DNA of 64,000 bases from Lytechinus pictus (GCF_037042905.1 NW_026974140.1:10117001-10181000); one strand, 5' to 3'. Positions 11,601 to 21,580 are shown, counted from the first letter of the stretch. The notes: generated by a model not told the origin, from the sequence alone. Numbers and translations are program-made.

Positions 11601-13311
11601 TGGTTCCCCGTCCCAAACGCTGAAGCTCTGATCTTTCATAAATGTTGAGTCCTAATTACTGGAATTAAGTACTCTCTAGCATTATTTGACTTAGAAGATT
11701 AAGAATATAATTAGCCCCAATTAGATGATTCGCGCGAGTTAAATATATGATTTATTGTCCTGAAAAGAGTTGGCTTCCTGCACTCGTATTGTAAGTATGA
11801 TTACGATAATATAATACCAGCTATATTTGATATCAAAATACACTATATTATTTAACTTATCTTTACAACATTATACCACATATAATGGAAGTCATGTTGT
11901 TTCTAACGCTCCCCTTAAATGGGCGTTTAGAGCGTACTTCTTATTTCTCGAACTGTTCGACGTTATACCCCCCTCTTTAATCGATAAACCCATTTAAAGG
12001 ACAAGTCCACCCCAGAAAAATATTGATATGAATAAAAAGAGAAAAATCAAACAAGCATTATGCTGAAAATATCATCAAAATCGGATGTAAAATAAGAAAG
12101 TTATGACATATTAAAGTTTCGCTTATTTTTCACAAAACAGTGATATGCACAACTCAGTGGCATGCAAATGAGACAGTCGATGATGTCCCTCACTCACTAT
12201 TTCTTTTGTTTTTATTGTTTGAATTATACAATATTTCATTTTTTACAGATTTGGCAATAAGGACCAACTTGATTGAACCATATAGAATTAAACAATGCGA
12301 AATGCACATGTTCAGGGAGGAGTTAATCTTTGTTTAACACGACAACAGGGAGAAAATTTGTTTTGTGAAATTAAGTGAAACTTTAAAATGTCATAACTTT
12401 CTTATCTTACATCCGATTTTGATGAAATTTTCAGTGTTATGCTTGTTGGATTTTTCTCTTTTTATTCGAATCAACTTTTTGTTGGAGTGGACTTGTCCTT
12501 TAACTAATTACTCTTTAACGCTGATTAGATATTGCATTCTGATACCCACGCTACCGGTACAACTCCATTGGATAGAACAATAACACACACACACACCCAC
12601 ACTCCCCACACACACACACACACCCTCGCACAACCTCACGCGCACACCCTCTATATTACATATATATATATATATATATATCCACTTGGTATGGGATTGA
12701 TTGAGGTTTCCAAAAGTGCCCAATGCCGGGGCAGAGCATGAGAGCAATATATATTTTCATACCTTGGTCAGTTCGGTCTTCTACCGTCGGTTTCACGCTT
12801 TCGGCGATCTTCAGGCAGACTGATGATTTGACGACTTGGTTGTGCCTGCGTGCTGCGATGGGTCGTCACACCTGATTGGTTTTCTGGGGGGTCTTTGCCG
12901 ATGTCTGTGGCGGCACTTTGAGATTACTTCTGACCTTTTGTTGAGGCACTCTTTGTTGTTGGTGATAATTATATATTTCTCTTCTAGGCAGAGATTGCAG
13001 AGCCCACTCTTTCTTAGGTTAGTGTTAGACTTCTTCTCTATCCGCCACGTTAATTCAAATTTGGTGTTTGCTTCCTTTAGTTTCCATATTATACTTAGAG
13101 AGTTGATTTTTGTATTTTTCATGTTTCATTTACTTTTTTTTCGAAACTCTTATCTTTATTTATTGATTTTTCATTAGGTGTTGCCGCCATTCTTCTCGGT
13201 AACGGAGTTCCTACCTCTGACGTAATTAAGCATCTTCTCCGAGACGCTACTAAGAACATCATCTATGACAACGAGTTTTATTCACCAAATCTACTTCTTT
13301 ATCTGAAGTAA
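2590..13311 (+). CDS. Secreted subtilisin/proteinase K-like serine protease (S8), 8 exons, two apparent frameshifts
   Basis: Spliced from 2590-2669, 3696-3836, 5985-6159, 6699-6810, 7711-7858, 8422-8606, 10636-10807 and 13178-13311. The total is about 381 codons, the usual length for proteinase K-type preproproteins. Order: short hydrophobic N terminus (MRIWIAMGVLLSA), I9 inhibitor propeptide (PDKYIVVLN to VVKYMEPD), then the S8 domain starting WGLDRIDQRNLPLDG. The catalytic triad is visible: Asp in IDTG (6730-6732), His in GHGTHCTGT (7729-7731) and Ser in GTSMSAPHVAG (10783-10785). The oxyanion Asn is in AAGN (8559-8561). The Cys after GHGTH is typical of the proteinase K branch. All splice phases agree except that exon 4 is one base short immediately before the catalytic Asp, and the ATG in exon 1 is one base out of frame with the propeptide. 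Expected role is an extracellular endoprotease. Functional status is uncertain: pseudogene or assembly errors. Confidence 0.85.
3696..3836 (+). CDS. Protease exon 2: I9 propeptide
   Basis: Acceptor TTTTCTCAG and donor AGG|GTAAGC, 141 nt, phase 0 on both sides. It encodes DDVMLDTVINRIKQKM through ALNGFAAEMSEDVAER, the helical and beta core of a peptidase inhibitor I9 propeptide, which folds and inhibits the protease before maturation. Confidence 0.85.
4640..5600. repeat. About 96-bp minisatellite inside protease intron 2
   Basis: About ten tandem units share GACATCTCGGTCTTTGGAAA, TTTCTCATCGGATCTGAGTC and CACATGTCTCAACTAGTATC. Most units are near 96 bp, a multiple of three, so a stop-free frame (repeat FGNVFLIGSESQGQSVSVSH) spans much of 4602-5387. 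Position inside an intron and lack of any recognisable domain argue against a protein. Unit lengths vary with small indels. Confidence 0.8.
5736..5851. mobile_element. Short MITE with GCCCGTTGCATAAAAC termini
   Basis: GCCCGTTGCATAAAACTTTT at the left is mirrored by GTTTTATGCAACGGGC at the right, and TTTGCCATA is mirrored by TATGGC inside. About 115 bp, non-coding, in intron 2 of the protease. No clear target duplication was found. Confidence 0.7.
5985..6159 (+). CDS. Protease exon 3: end of propeptide and start of S8 domain
   Basis: Acceptor TATTGCAG, donor GAAG|GTATGG, 175 nt (phase 0 in, phase 1 out). It encodes LPVVKYMEPD (end of I9), a linker rich in Ser with nearly pure Ser runs, then SWGLDRIDQRNLPLDGTFS, the conserved N terminus of mature proteinase K-like enzymes. 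The propeptide cleavage site should lie in or after the Ser-rich linker, which is unusually long. Confidence 0.85.
6699..6810 (+). CDS. Protease exon 4: catalytic Asp, with a 1-nt deletion
   Basis: It starts GDGEGVTIHV in the frame set by exon 3, then hits TAG at 6727-6729. One frame over, the text continues IDTGIRVSHQEFEGRASYGE to the donor AAC|GTGAGT. The exon is 112 nt; phase 1 in and phase 0 out require 113. So one base is missing at about 6726-6729, directly before the catalytic Asp codon. Confidence 0.8.
6865..7103. mobile_element. Palindromic element, copy 1, in protease intron 4
   Basis: It begins CACTGCAAAAACTCCGGTGT and consists almost wholly of two mirrored arms carrying GATTTAACACCAG, CTATATA and CAACACCAGTTTG motifs. 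The right terminus is worn after CAACACCAG. Same family as 8102-8321 and 8646-8892. Confidence 0.75.
7711..7858 (+). CDS. Protease exon 5: catalytic His
   Basis: Acceptor TTGCCATTAG, donor GCAG|GTATGT, 148 nt (phase 0 in, phase 1 out). It encodes GFDCLGHGTHCTGT, with the catalytic His codon at 7729-7731, then FQGIARKAKI and GCNGRGEKSDAIA. The order matches the proteinase K fold and no stop or frame break is present. Confidence 0.88.
8102..8321. mobile_element. Palindromic element, copy 2, in protease intron 5
   Basis: A complete fold-back unit: left CACTGCAGAAACTCCGGTGT and right ACACCGGAGTTTTTGCAGTG are near-perfect inverted termini, and the arms are inverted over almost the full 220 bp. 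No coding capacity. Confidence 0.8.
8422..8606 (+). CDS. Protease exon 6: substrate strand and oxyanion Asn
   Basis: Acceptor AACCACAG, donor CCAAAG|GTTGTG, 185 nt (phase 1 in, phase 0 out). It encodes AIESVIQTT, PAVMSMSWRF, a helix DDAVAHAVDAG and IVSVVAAGNQDDDASVN. The Asn of AAGN (8559-8561) is the oxyanion-hole residue of subtilases. Intact. Confidence 0.87.
8646..8892. mobile_element. Palindromic element, copy 3, in protease intron 6
   Basis: Left ACTGCAAACACTCCGGTGTT and right ACACCGGAGTTTTTGCAGTG form inverted ends, with mirrored arms like copies 1 and 2. It lies about 40 bp after the exon 6 donor. Confidence 0.78.
8930..9170. repeat. Diverged dispersed repeat (relative at 38137 and 54130)
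   Basis: Shares ACAGCTGGGA, AGATGACGAAAAATTGCAAA and a CCAGGACGA stretch followed by TTCGACAA with the segments near 38137-38560 and 54130-54600. This is probably an old transposon family; no open frame of interest. The rest of intron 6 (9171-10635) shows no gene. Confidence 0.55.
10636..10807 (+). CDS. Protease exon 7: catalytic Ser
   Basis: Acceptor CCAATGACAG, donor GCTG|GTGAGC, 172 nt (phase 0 in, phase 1 out). It encodes AISVGATDRNDYRADFSNYG, VDLFAPGVAIISA and DGTSMSAPHVAG. The nucleophile Ser codon is 10783-10785. All landmarks of the C-terminal half of S8 proteases are present. Confidence 0.9.
11131..11450 (+). mobile_element. tRNA-derived SINE in protease intron 7
   Basis: The head has a GTGTAGCGGTTCTGACTCTC A-box region and a CGTTCGAATCCC B box. 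It is followed by the SINE body: GGCAAGGCGTCTATCCACA, a (CT)n run, GTTAAATGGATACCAGGCAG and an AAAGCGCGTAGAG tail region. The same family on the minus strand is at 60500-60787. Diverged, so probably inactive. Confidence 0.75.
11994..12503. mobile_element. TTAA-flanked MITE (piggyBac/Kolobok type)
   Basis: TTAAAGGACAAGTCCACCCC at the left and GGAGTGGACTTGTCCTTTAA at the right are inverted termini within TTAA duplications. Subterminal arms (AAAAAGAGAAAAATC and its mirror, ACTTTCTTAT and its mirror) extend inward. Non-autonomous, 510 bp, inside intron 7. A worn relative lies at 61316-61856. Confidence 0.8.
12582..12681. repeat. (CA)n and (TA)n microsatellites
   Basis: A CA-rich run at 12582-12630, a mixed CA/GC stretch, then an (AT)n run at 12658-12681. 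Intronic. Confidence 0.9.
13178..13311 (+). CDS. Protease exon 8: C terminus and stop
   Basis: Acceptor TTTTTCATTAG, phase 1 in. It encodes VAAILLGNGVPTSDVIKHLL, then DATKNIIYDNE and LLLYLK before TAA at 13309-13311. This is the normal short C-terminal tail of proteinase K-like enzymes, with no extra domain. Confidence 0.88.
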
Positions 13312-13336
13312 ACGCGATGAAAGTCATGAAAGTGTG

Positions 13337-13342
13337 AATAAA
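13337..13342 (+). terminator. Polyadenylation signal AATAAA of the protease gene
   Basis: AATAAA lies 26 nt after the stop codon. It is the only canonical signal close by, and gives a very short 3' UTR. Confidence 0.6.
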
Positions 13343-15475
13343 AGAAAGGAATAGTCCATTGTATCAAGGGGATTGGTTTGGATTGATAGAAATGAACTTA
13401 ACTTGTGTGTTACTGGCGATGGTGGTGATAACTATGATGAAAATAGTGATTATGATTATAATTACAATAATTAATATACAAATGACATAATGATATCGAT
13501 AGTAGTAGTAGTAGTGGTAGTATTAGTAGTAGTAGTAGTAGTAGTACTAGTAGTAGCAGAATGTATATTTTTTTCTCATTTTGACTGGCGATCTTCTTTT
13601 TCAATGATAACTACCGACCCTCTTCTCCCATTGTGAATAACGACTCTCTTTAGCCATTATGACTAGTTGTCATTGTATGTCATTATACTCGAGACACCCT
13701 GTAATTCGATTGTGACTTGTGATTATAGTGACATTTATATTAATGAACAGTGGCTAACAGATGAGGGGGCTTGGGCGCTTGCCCCCCCCCCCCAAAAAAA
13801 AAATTGACTTTTGTAATAAAAATTTCGAAATTTTCGCTCGCTTGCTTCTCAGGATCGCAGCTTTAAAAAATGCCTAAAACGCCATTTCTGGTCGCCTCAA
13901 ATTTTTTGGCTCATTGCGCTACTGTTAAAGAATATAAATGATAGTTTATATTCTTTAAGACTTGCGAGCCTCTTTGTTGATTATGACTAGTGAACCTTGT
14001 AATTAATATGATGTATTATGAATGACCACCCCATCTCTTTAAAAATAATGTTCCTCAAGACTTCGGATCAAAGGGGCCTGCGTTCGTATTTTTATATATG
14101 AAAACAACGTCTTTCTTTTTTTTTTATCAATAACTCGACAAATATATTTAAAATACATTTCTTTAGTAAACGAATAAATCATGTCCAAAACTTGTTATGA
14201 TAGAGCAGGTTTTTGTTGTTGTTGTTGTTGCTTGTTGTTTATTTTGTTCTGAGACGTCATATCATTAACCCCACGTGGATGTTTAATATGTAAACAATCA
14301 AAGATATGAAACAATATCTTAATATGAACAAAGTTCGTTTAATGCCTCCTTTATCAAACATGTATTATATATTGTGTTTCCCCTAGCAGCGAAAGATATG
14401 CAACTACGTTACTCAATGTCTATACGGATATCACAATGAAAATACTTCAAAATATTTTGCGATGATTATGTATATTATTTAATGTAAAATATGAAAGAAA
14501 AAATATATGCACTAACCAACACTATCATGCATTCAAATTTCCTGGTCTTGGTGTATTCAAAGAGTGCTCTCATCTGTACGTAATTATTGGGCGCTCGTTA
14601 CTCTTAATTGTCTTCATAAACATGATAAAGTTCATAGTGTTTGACATCATGAATATATCAAATTTGATACAAACATATTCAAGATTTTCTTTTTGCTTGG
14701 GGGAGGTCGTAGTCTCCAAATTATTCTTTTAATTTGCGATGAAAGTTTAATTAAATGCGGCGCATGAATTAATGCATATTTGTGGCATTTTTCAATGCCA
14801 TGCTAAATATTGGTCGGTTTAGATTAAAGGGTCTGTTTCCTAATGACGAAACCGATATCTATGATTTATTCACATTATTTTTATCATTCCTATAGTTATT
14901 TAAGCTATCTACAATTGATGTAGAGTTATCAAAATGATATTGTTTTTTTTAATCCGAAAATAACCATGCTGCAATGTCCTTTAATAGCACAATTTTAGAG
15001 CAGTGTAAGGAAAGGATTTGAACCCCCCCCCCCCCTCGTCGTGAATGTCTTAGCAAGGTTCTTGTCCGCGTTTACCTCTGTCTACCCTGGTGCTATGTGG
15101 GCAGCGAATAAGATGCGAGCGTCAATGTGACGATAGACGATAGAATTGTTTCTTGAAAAGGAAACCAGCTGTACACGAAATGGTATATAATATGAGGGTG
15201 GCTGGGTAGCAAATAAAAAGATAGAAACCATGAGAATTATATTTTTATCATCTTTCTCTTCTTGAGATGATGTAGAAAAAAAAAGAACATTCTGATGCAT
15301 TGATAAATCTTGACCCGGCACGTATTCATGTTGCAACCGAGTAGTTTCAAGTTAGGCTAATACTAACATTCACAGACTTGATAAGCCTATCAAAATGCCT
15401 ACACTTCAGGACTGCTCTCTGTACCCATTCCGTAGACAAAGTGTTCGGCTAACTTTTAGTTTCAAGTACATGAAG
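13343..15475. other. Intergenic region between protease and duplicated segment
   Basis: A (TAG)n run at 13498-13557, a poly-C/poly-A junction near 13783-13802 followed by a worn transposon-like GCTCGCTTGC stretch, a (TTG)n run near 14212-14240 and a poly-C run near 15024. No gene recognised. Confidence 0.6.
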
Positions 15476-15991
15476 TATGGGCCAATGAACCAGCACGATA
15501 AGGCATTCATCAGTGAGGCAACCAATCAAAAATGGTTCGACGCGCATGCGTAGATTTTATCATAAACACGATCATCAAACGGTATATGTGTTTATCTGTA
15601 TATTTGTAATGATATATTCATGTCGTTTGATCGTTTATTTTGTCAATATTGTCCCCGAACAGCGTCACCATGACAACAAACAAACATATTTATTTAGCAA
15701 ATGATTCAATTGATTTGCTGAACTAGAGCGTATATGACTTCAGTCGTTACTGTATTTATAGTGTACCAATTGCTAGGTCATTATTGTGAGTGTTAGGGTG
15801 GGTGTGTATGGGTGTGTGTGGGATGGGAGAGGATGTGAGCGTGGATGGGTGTGTGGAGTATTGGGTATGGGTGTATGTGGGGACTATGTTCTAAAATTGG
15901 TGCGTGAAAGTGTAGTGTGGGGTGTATGTGGGAGTGTAGGGTGTAAGCGCGCGTGTGTGCAGTGTGTATTTATGGATACGAGGAATGTGGA

Positions 15992-16065
15992 GGTGCCGTG
16001 GCCGAGTGGCCTAAGGCCCCTGACTACTCACATGAAAGTCTGGAGTTCGATTCCCGCTACAGCGC
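15992..16065 (+). repeat. tRNA-like sequence (SINE head or tRNA pseudogene)
   Basis: GGTGCCGTGGCCGAGTGG resembles the 5' half of tRNA-Leu/Ser with an A box, and GGAGTTCGATTCCCGC resembles a B box. The acceptor stem does not pair well and there is no 3' tail of a known SINE, so a functional tRNA is unlikely. It is present in both duplicate copies. LINE A inserted just after it, and a MITE split the other copy. Confidence 0.55.
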
Positions 16066-16440
16066 TTTATTTATTTATTTATTTATTTATTAGAAAATAT
16101 TTATTCAGGATAAAAAGATCAGCTAAATTGCTGTTTTACATCAATGTCCTGATTTAACAGGGATAAAAAACATATAAAGTTACAATAATATCATGATGCA
16201 AAATACATATAAATATTTAAACTTAGCTACTAAAATATGATAAAAAAATACTGTAAATAATTATGTTAAGACATTGAAAAAATGAGATTACATAGCTACT
16301 GAAATATGATAACAAAATACTGTAAATAATTATATTATGACATTAAAAATGGAATTCAGTTCGAACTAGTTAAGTAATCGCGGCAAGATAATCTGATAAC
16401 ACCACCCAACCTTTCACAATGATGCTTCATATGATAAGTA

Positions 16441-16878
16441 TTAAAGGAGAATGAAACCCTTAGAACAAAGATAGCCCGTGTGAAATCAGAAAAATCAAAG
16501 AAACAGACCAACGAAAGCCCGAGAAAAATCGGACAAACAATGAGAAGGCCACGAGCACCCGAACAATGCGATCACCAACGCTACGGAGACCCCCCACACC
16601 GGCGACACAACAAAGATGTGCGATGCCACCTGCGAACAACTCTCCCCTGGGCCGGCATCTCACAGTCCATTAAAGGGAAAGCTGTTAACATGCGACACCA
16701 CACACCCCCGTCGCACCGCCAATGGGAGGATCCCCACAGCATCAGTGATCGCAACATTCAAACGCCCACAACCCTCCCACCGCCCGTCCGACCCCTCCCA
16801 AACCCTCGCCGATCTGCCTCCTCGACCCCTCCGCCTCGACACCAGCCTACCTATTCCAAAGATTTCACTCCCCTTTAA
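16441..16878. mobile_element. TTAA palindromic MITE inside LINE A, with strand-biased hypermutation
   Basis: TTAA at 16441-16444 and 16875-16878 bound two arms of about 205 bp (16441-16650 and 16670-16878) in inverted orientation. Aligning the left arm with the reverse complement of the right gives dozens of A/G and C/T differences, essentially all as left A/right G or left C/right T. The plus strand is depleted of T (19 T and 60 C in 16741-16860), unlike the T-rich flanks. The LINE A stop codon overlaps the right TTAA. Confidence 0.8.
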
Positions 16879-18125
16879 CATTGGAAGAGCTTTTTATACA
16901 TTCTCTTAAAGGAGTTAATTGAAGGTAGATTTTGAAGAAAATGTGGTAAATTATTCCAGATTTTTGATCCTGAAGATAAAAAAGACCTCTTAAAACATTC
17001 CAAATTCGGTTTGGGTGGTATAACATTGAGTGTATCACAATTTCTAGTTCTTATGTCATGCCTATCAACTACCAACTCAATATTATTACATAATCTGATA
17101 GGAGCCATTCCATGTATACACTTAAACATAGTATTGGCTAAAAAATAATCACGTCTTTGCTCAATAGTAGGCCATTTGAGTTCCTTCATGAGATCTTCAC
17201 CACGGCTGTTAACATAATCAAAATTACCTGTAACGTAGCGTGCTGCTCTTTTTTGTAATCGTGTTAAGTGATCTAGTTCCCTTTTACCAATATAATTTCC
17301 CCAAACAGAAATGGCATAATCTAAAGTTGGCAAAACATTTGTCATATAAAGAGTGTTAAGGAGGGATTTATTCAAAAATTGTCTCAGTTTACCGAGTGAA
17401 AATATCTTGTAGGCTAATGTTTTGGATATATGATTAACGTGCGAACTCCAATTCAAATTTTCATCAATTTCAACACCGAGGTATCTAATAGATTTCACCT
17501 GTTCCACCAAATTATTATCAATAAAAATATTAATCTTATCGCATGAATAAGACCTATTTCTCAACAGCATTACCTTTGTCTTACTGACGTTTATACTTAA
17601 GTGGTTTTTATCATACCATTTTTTAACATTGTCGATATTCTTTTGCATTTTTAAAGTAACTTCATTGACATCGGAACCATAATCATAAATTACCACGTCA
17701 TCAGCAAAAATATTACATTCACCACTGTTGAGACAAGTAGAAATATCATTAATTATTAAGAGAAAAAGAGCCGGGCCAAGCCCACTCCCTTGCGGAATTC
17801 CGATATCTACATCTTTATATGATGACATTTCACCATGGCAACCGACCATTTGCTTTCTGTTACTTAAATAACATTCAAACCATTTCAATGAAGTACGAGT
17901 AATGCCGTATTTTTCTAATTTGAATAGTAATAGCTTGTGATCGATTGAATCGAAGCATTTAGAAATGTCAAGGAAGCATGCCCCGACAACTTCACGTTCA
18001 TTGAATGCCCCATACCAATCGTCAATAACTCTATGTAAGGAGGTGACAGTTGAGTGGTTAGGAATGAAAGCAAACTGATCAATATTGATAAGATCAAACT
18101 TTTGTAAATAAGCGAGAAGTTGTTT
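16875..18125 (-). pseudogene. LINE A reverse transcriptase (5'-truncated)
   Basis: An open stretch of about 417 codons with RT motif A (FLDISKCFDSIDH), motif B (GIPQGSGLGP) and the catalytic FADD box (NIFADDVVIY). It ends with a C-terminal domain containing SVWGNYIGKRELDHL and WNNLPHFLQNLP, closing at TAA 16877-16875. The EN domain and N-terminal RT are absent. Beyond 18125 the frame shifts by one base at a run of A (KLIEKTVQ continues in another frame to 18160). It resembles the CR1/L2/jockey superfamily; I cannot assign a clade. Confidence 0.85.
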
Positions 18126-18160
18126 TGAACAGTTTTTTCAATTAATTTGGAAATAAATAT

Positions 18161-20412
18161 CTTGAATAAAATGAAAAAGCTCTATGCATTTCTGTTAAAA
18201 AGGTGCGCATGTGCTAATTTGAAGAATAAATTGATTTAATTGATTGAAGTTTGTATGTGTATGCAATTTAACCCAATGTAAAATTTTAACAAAATATAGG
18301 AAAATTATTATAGTACCAATGTGTATTTTGTAGCAGTTGACATGACAATGAATAGCATATTTTAAACTCATATTTTTTTAATCAAGCTATATTTGTTTAA
18401 AATACTGGAGATATTTAAGAAATCCATATAAGCAAACAAAGAAATAAATATAAAACTGAAATTTATTATTCACAATCCTATGTTGCATTTCTTTTATTTT
18501 AAATTACGTACAGTAATGCAAAGTTGTATTTCAAAAATACAGTACGTGCAAAAAAATGAAATAAAATGTTGTTTGTTTTTTTTCGTCTTACCCGGGAGAG
18601 GTATCTCTAACTGTGGTTATGTTCAAACCCGTTCAATGTTTATATCGTGCAATAAAATATACAAAATGGGGCGGAAATTGGAATACATATACCATCAGCG
18701 ATCGGTGGGGCTATCAGACCTTCGCGTATTATTTTACAGAAATGCTTTTTACATTTAAACTTCAAAAGAAATCAAACGAAATATAGATTTAACGAACTCA
18801 AGTTACTTTTGAATTTTGTTTTAAAAAAAACCAAACACTGTACACATAAGTCGATGGGGTTAAGATGGTAGTTGGATTGGCCCTGTCACACAAATGTTCC
18901 ACAATTAATGACAAAGGCCTGTTAAAATCAGTCTGGTATGTAAATTACTATTTCATACTTTTTCCATTCAATTCAAATAAAGTTTACCCAAATATATACT
19001 TTGTTTCATATAAAGTAGTTAGAAAAGAATGTACAATATTAAGTAGAAATAAATATATACAAAGCAATAGGGAATTCGTATTGAAAATCAAAGAAAAAAT
19101 CAAAAGATGTAGAAGTAATAATAAGCTTGATTATTGTACTTGGAATAACGAATATGAATTTTGAGCGTTCATATCCGTGGTCATCTTATCAAACCTGAGA
19201 ACAAAACTGACCAGTGACACCTCTTCTGTTTTTATGAGTGAAAAGAGTTTCACTCTTTTAATAATTTATAAAAACATAGCTCCCGAACTGGTGACCATAC
19301 TATCCCCATGTCCCTCACGAGCCTTAATTCACTCGTCATTTATAGCGCTAGCTATAAGCATGTATAGCAATAAGTTTGTTCCAAGGACTTGGATAGAGTT
19401 TGGAAAGGTATGAAATACGCATGTATTCTGAATTTATGTAGGACATCCGAAGGATCCTTCGTACGTTCTTCATGAATTCTGAATACAGACCCAAACCTAA
19501 GATAAAGGGGGTAAATCACCTTTAATATATGTTTTAATACAGGTAGAAAAATTAGAGAATTATGTACGTGACAATCTGATGAAAATCCATCAAAGAATAA
19601 GATAATTATTACGTTTTAAAGATTTTGATTTGTGACATCATAAATTATACGTGGAGCTCTCCCATTATTGATATGTCCGATGATTTATCTACCTCACAAA
19701 TAAAATCGCCTTCAATTTCAAATGATATTTTTGGAATTCATATCACAAGACATATGGAAGAGCTGTTTGTCTGTGACGTCACAAAATCTTTAATCATCAA
19801 CATTACTGTGTCTCAATACACATATTTATAAATAGGCCCACAGCGTGTCCCAAATAAAATGTACGCGTAATAATTTTTTAAAAACCGAAGTTTCATATGA
19901 ATAAATAGGAAGCTTAATTTATTTTTCAGTTGCTTAAAAATTTCAAAGGTCTCTCTTCACCTGTTTTGAACTGACAAGATGTGCAATAGTCCATTCAAAG
20001 TTTAATAATGGGAAATACACATGGATGGAGATAAAATGCCATGCCTGATTCGATGTTTCACTTACATTTCAACAACTGCATGATCTTGTTCTCATTAATG
20101 CTTTAACATTATTGTGATACTGTGGTCAAGTTATACTTTTTTTTAAATCCAATATTCCCTTCCACACAGTGTTAAACCATTCATTGCAGTGTAAAACGTT
20201 TTCATTGCCCAGCTTATTGTGATGCTGCACCTTACATTTTTCTTTTTTTTCAGGATGGCGCACTGATCCACCTATCAAGGTTTTTTTTGCCCTTATGAAC
20301 ATGATTACGTTTATGATTATGATAAGACTGCTCAGATCAGGGAATTTCCCCTGATCAGAGGTTGACATGCTACACACAATACGCAAATGCAGAGATGGTT
20401 CTTCAATAACTT
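18161..20412. other. Non-coding part of duplication copy 1
   Basis: Collinear with 49310-51790 in copy 2. The short open stretches here (for example 19177-19413) are broken by indels in the other copy, so they are not conserved as protein. A CRE-like GTGACGTCAC sits near 19775 and is kept at 51133. Confidence 0.6.
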
Positions 20413-20941
20413 GAAGCTGGCAATGAATGAGGCCGATCAATATTCTCGCCGTAATTGTCTGAAGTTCTATGGTGTGAAGGAGAATGGATCGGAAAATACG
20501 GATGAAGTTATTTGTCAAATAGCTGCTGAGCGTCTTGGTGTCCATCTAACCGTGAACGATCTTGATAGATCACACCGTGTTGCTCCAAGGAGTGATAAAG
20601 CAACTTCAGACTCTGGATCTGCGGGCACCAATCAGAGGAACAAGAAGCCGCGTGCCATTATTGCCAAGTTTTGTTCATACCGAGTCCGTAACAGCGTCCT
20701 GCGTGCACGGAGGAAACTGAAAGGTACTGGTATGGGGATAGATGAGGCATTAACTCCTACAAACCAGGAACTTCTGTGGACTGCGAAGAAACACTCAAAG
20801 GTCAACGGAGCTTGGTCCTCTGATGGACGAATCGTAGTTCTACCACGAATGGAAAGTCAATTCGTAAAACCATCCACTGTAAACAAGATTTTGAGAATCT
20901 GTAACCTGAGAGAAAATCAATGCTGTTGCATTCCAGTTTAG
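20413..20941 (+). pseudogene. LINE B ORF1 protein fragment (RRM-like)
   Basis: Open to a TAG at 20939-20941, about 176 codons from the LINE boundary. QYSRRNCLKFYGVKENGSE followed by DLDRSHRVAP and KPRAIIAKFCSYRVRNSVL is the layout of L1-type ORF1 RRM and C-terminal domains, which bind RNA. It lacks the N-terminal coiled coil because the element is 5'-truncated. Confidence 0.75.
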
Positions 20942-21157
20942 ATTTGTTTATATCAATCGGTTTATTATCGGGTGTCTGGAAAACGAAGACCGAAGACCGA
21001 AGACCGGGGACTCATATCACACTCGTGTGAAAGCGTTTGTAGTTCACGCCCGAAGTGTGTACAAAGCAGTGCAAAGTGTGTACAAAACACGTGCGCGGGT
21101 TAGAATGGACTTTGGACCTTACCCCGACACATGTTCTCCCATTGACAATGCACGGGT

Positions 21158-21227
21158 CCCCGGTCTTCGATCTTCGTTTTCCAAACCCGTTGTTGGGTGT
21201 CTGGAAAACGAAGACCGAAGACCGGGG
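21158..21227. repeat. 70-bp perfect-arm palindrome in left terminal domain
   Basis: CCCCGGTCTTCGATCTTCGT and its inverse surround a short centre reading CCAAACCCGTTGTTGGGTGT. The right half repeats the tip of the element, so the palindrome looks like two element ends joined head to head. Confidence 0.85.
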
Positions 21228-21394
21228 ATCGCATTCGTTTAGCTAAGATACCACTTATAAATGTCATTATGAAGGCCTCGATTATTCAGCTCAAATTCAA
21301 GAATATTCTGATCTAGATCTACATTAATGTCATTAATTAGCTGATAATGAAGTCATGTTAATTGCTAATTGTGTCAATAATTAGTATAGTTAGA

Positions 21395-21580
21395 CCAGTT
21401 GAAGCGGGATAGGTCTCCCAGTTTACACACTATTCCACTGAGACAAGTAACAAACTCCAGTAATCAATCAGACCAGTTTCAAATTTCCAGTTAAAGGTTA
21501 ACTCTAGACCAGTAATTTCAGACCAGTTTAATTCTTAACTGGTCCAGTAAAGTGAACTCGACCAGTTAGACCAGTATGCC
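21395..21580. repeat. Subterminal cluster of GACCAGT motifs, left arm
   Basis: GACCAGT or its inverse ACTGGTC occurs about eight times in under 200 bp between two palindromes. The mirror cluster is at 32420-32610. Such clusters often serve as transposase-binding sites, but this is inference. Confidence 0.6.

Larger units (their letters stand above)
16067..18160 (-). mobile_element. LINE A, 5'-truncated non-LTR retrotransposon
   Basis: The sense strand is minus. The 3' end carries AATAAATA and a (TAAA)n tail at 16067-16090; the 5' end is cut within the reverse transcriptase at about 18160. Copy 2 of the duplication has the empty site: ...ACAGCACTTTA continues directly to CTCTTGAATAAAAATAAA. 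In copy 1 those flanks are separated by this element. Its 3' UTR has two tandem copies of a roughly 75-bp unit (16220-16345) and contains the TTAA palindrome at 16441-16878. Confidence 0.88.

Noticed and set aside
15992-16065. Functional tRNA gene
   Set aside because: A and B boxes are visible but the acceptor stem does not pair and the anticodon arm is not convincing.
19177-19413. Possible conserved exon in the duplicated non-coding segment
   Set aside because: Copy 2 (50410-50580) carries frame-breaking deletions at several points, so there is no sign of coding constraint.
20413-20941. ORF1-like frame as a host RNA-binding gene
   Set aside because: Absent from the matching site in duplicate copy 2 and linked to LINE endonuclease and RT sequence downstream.
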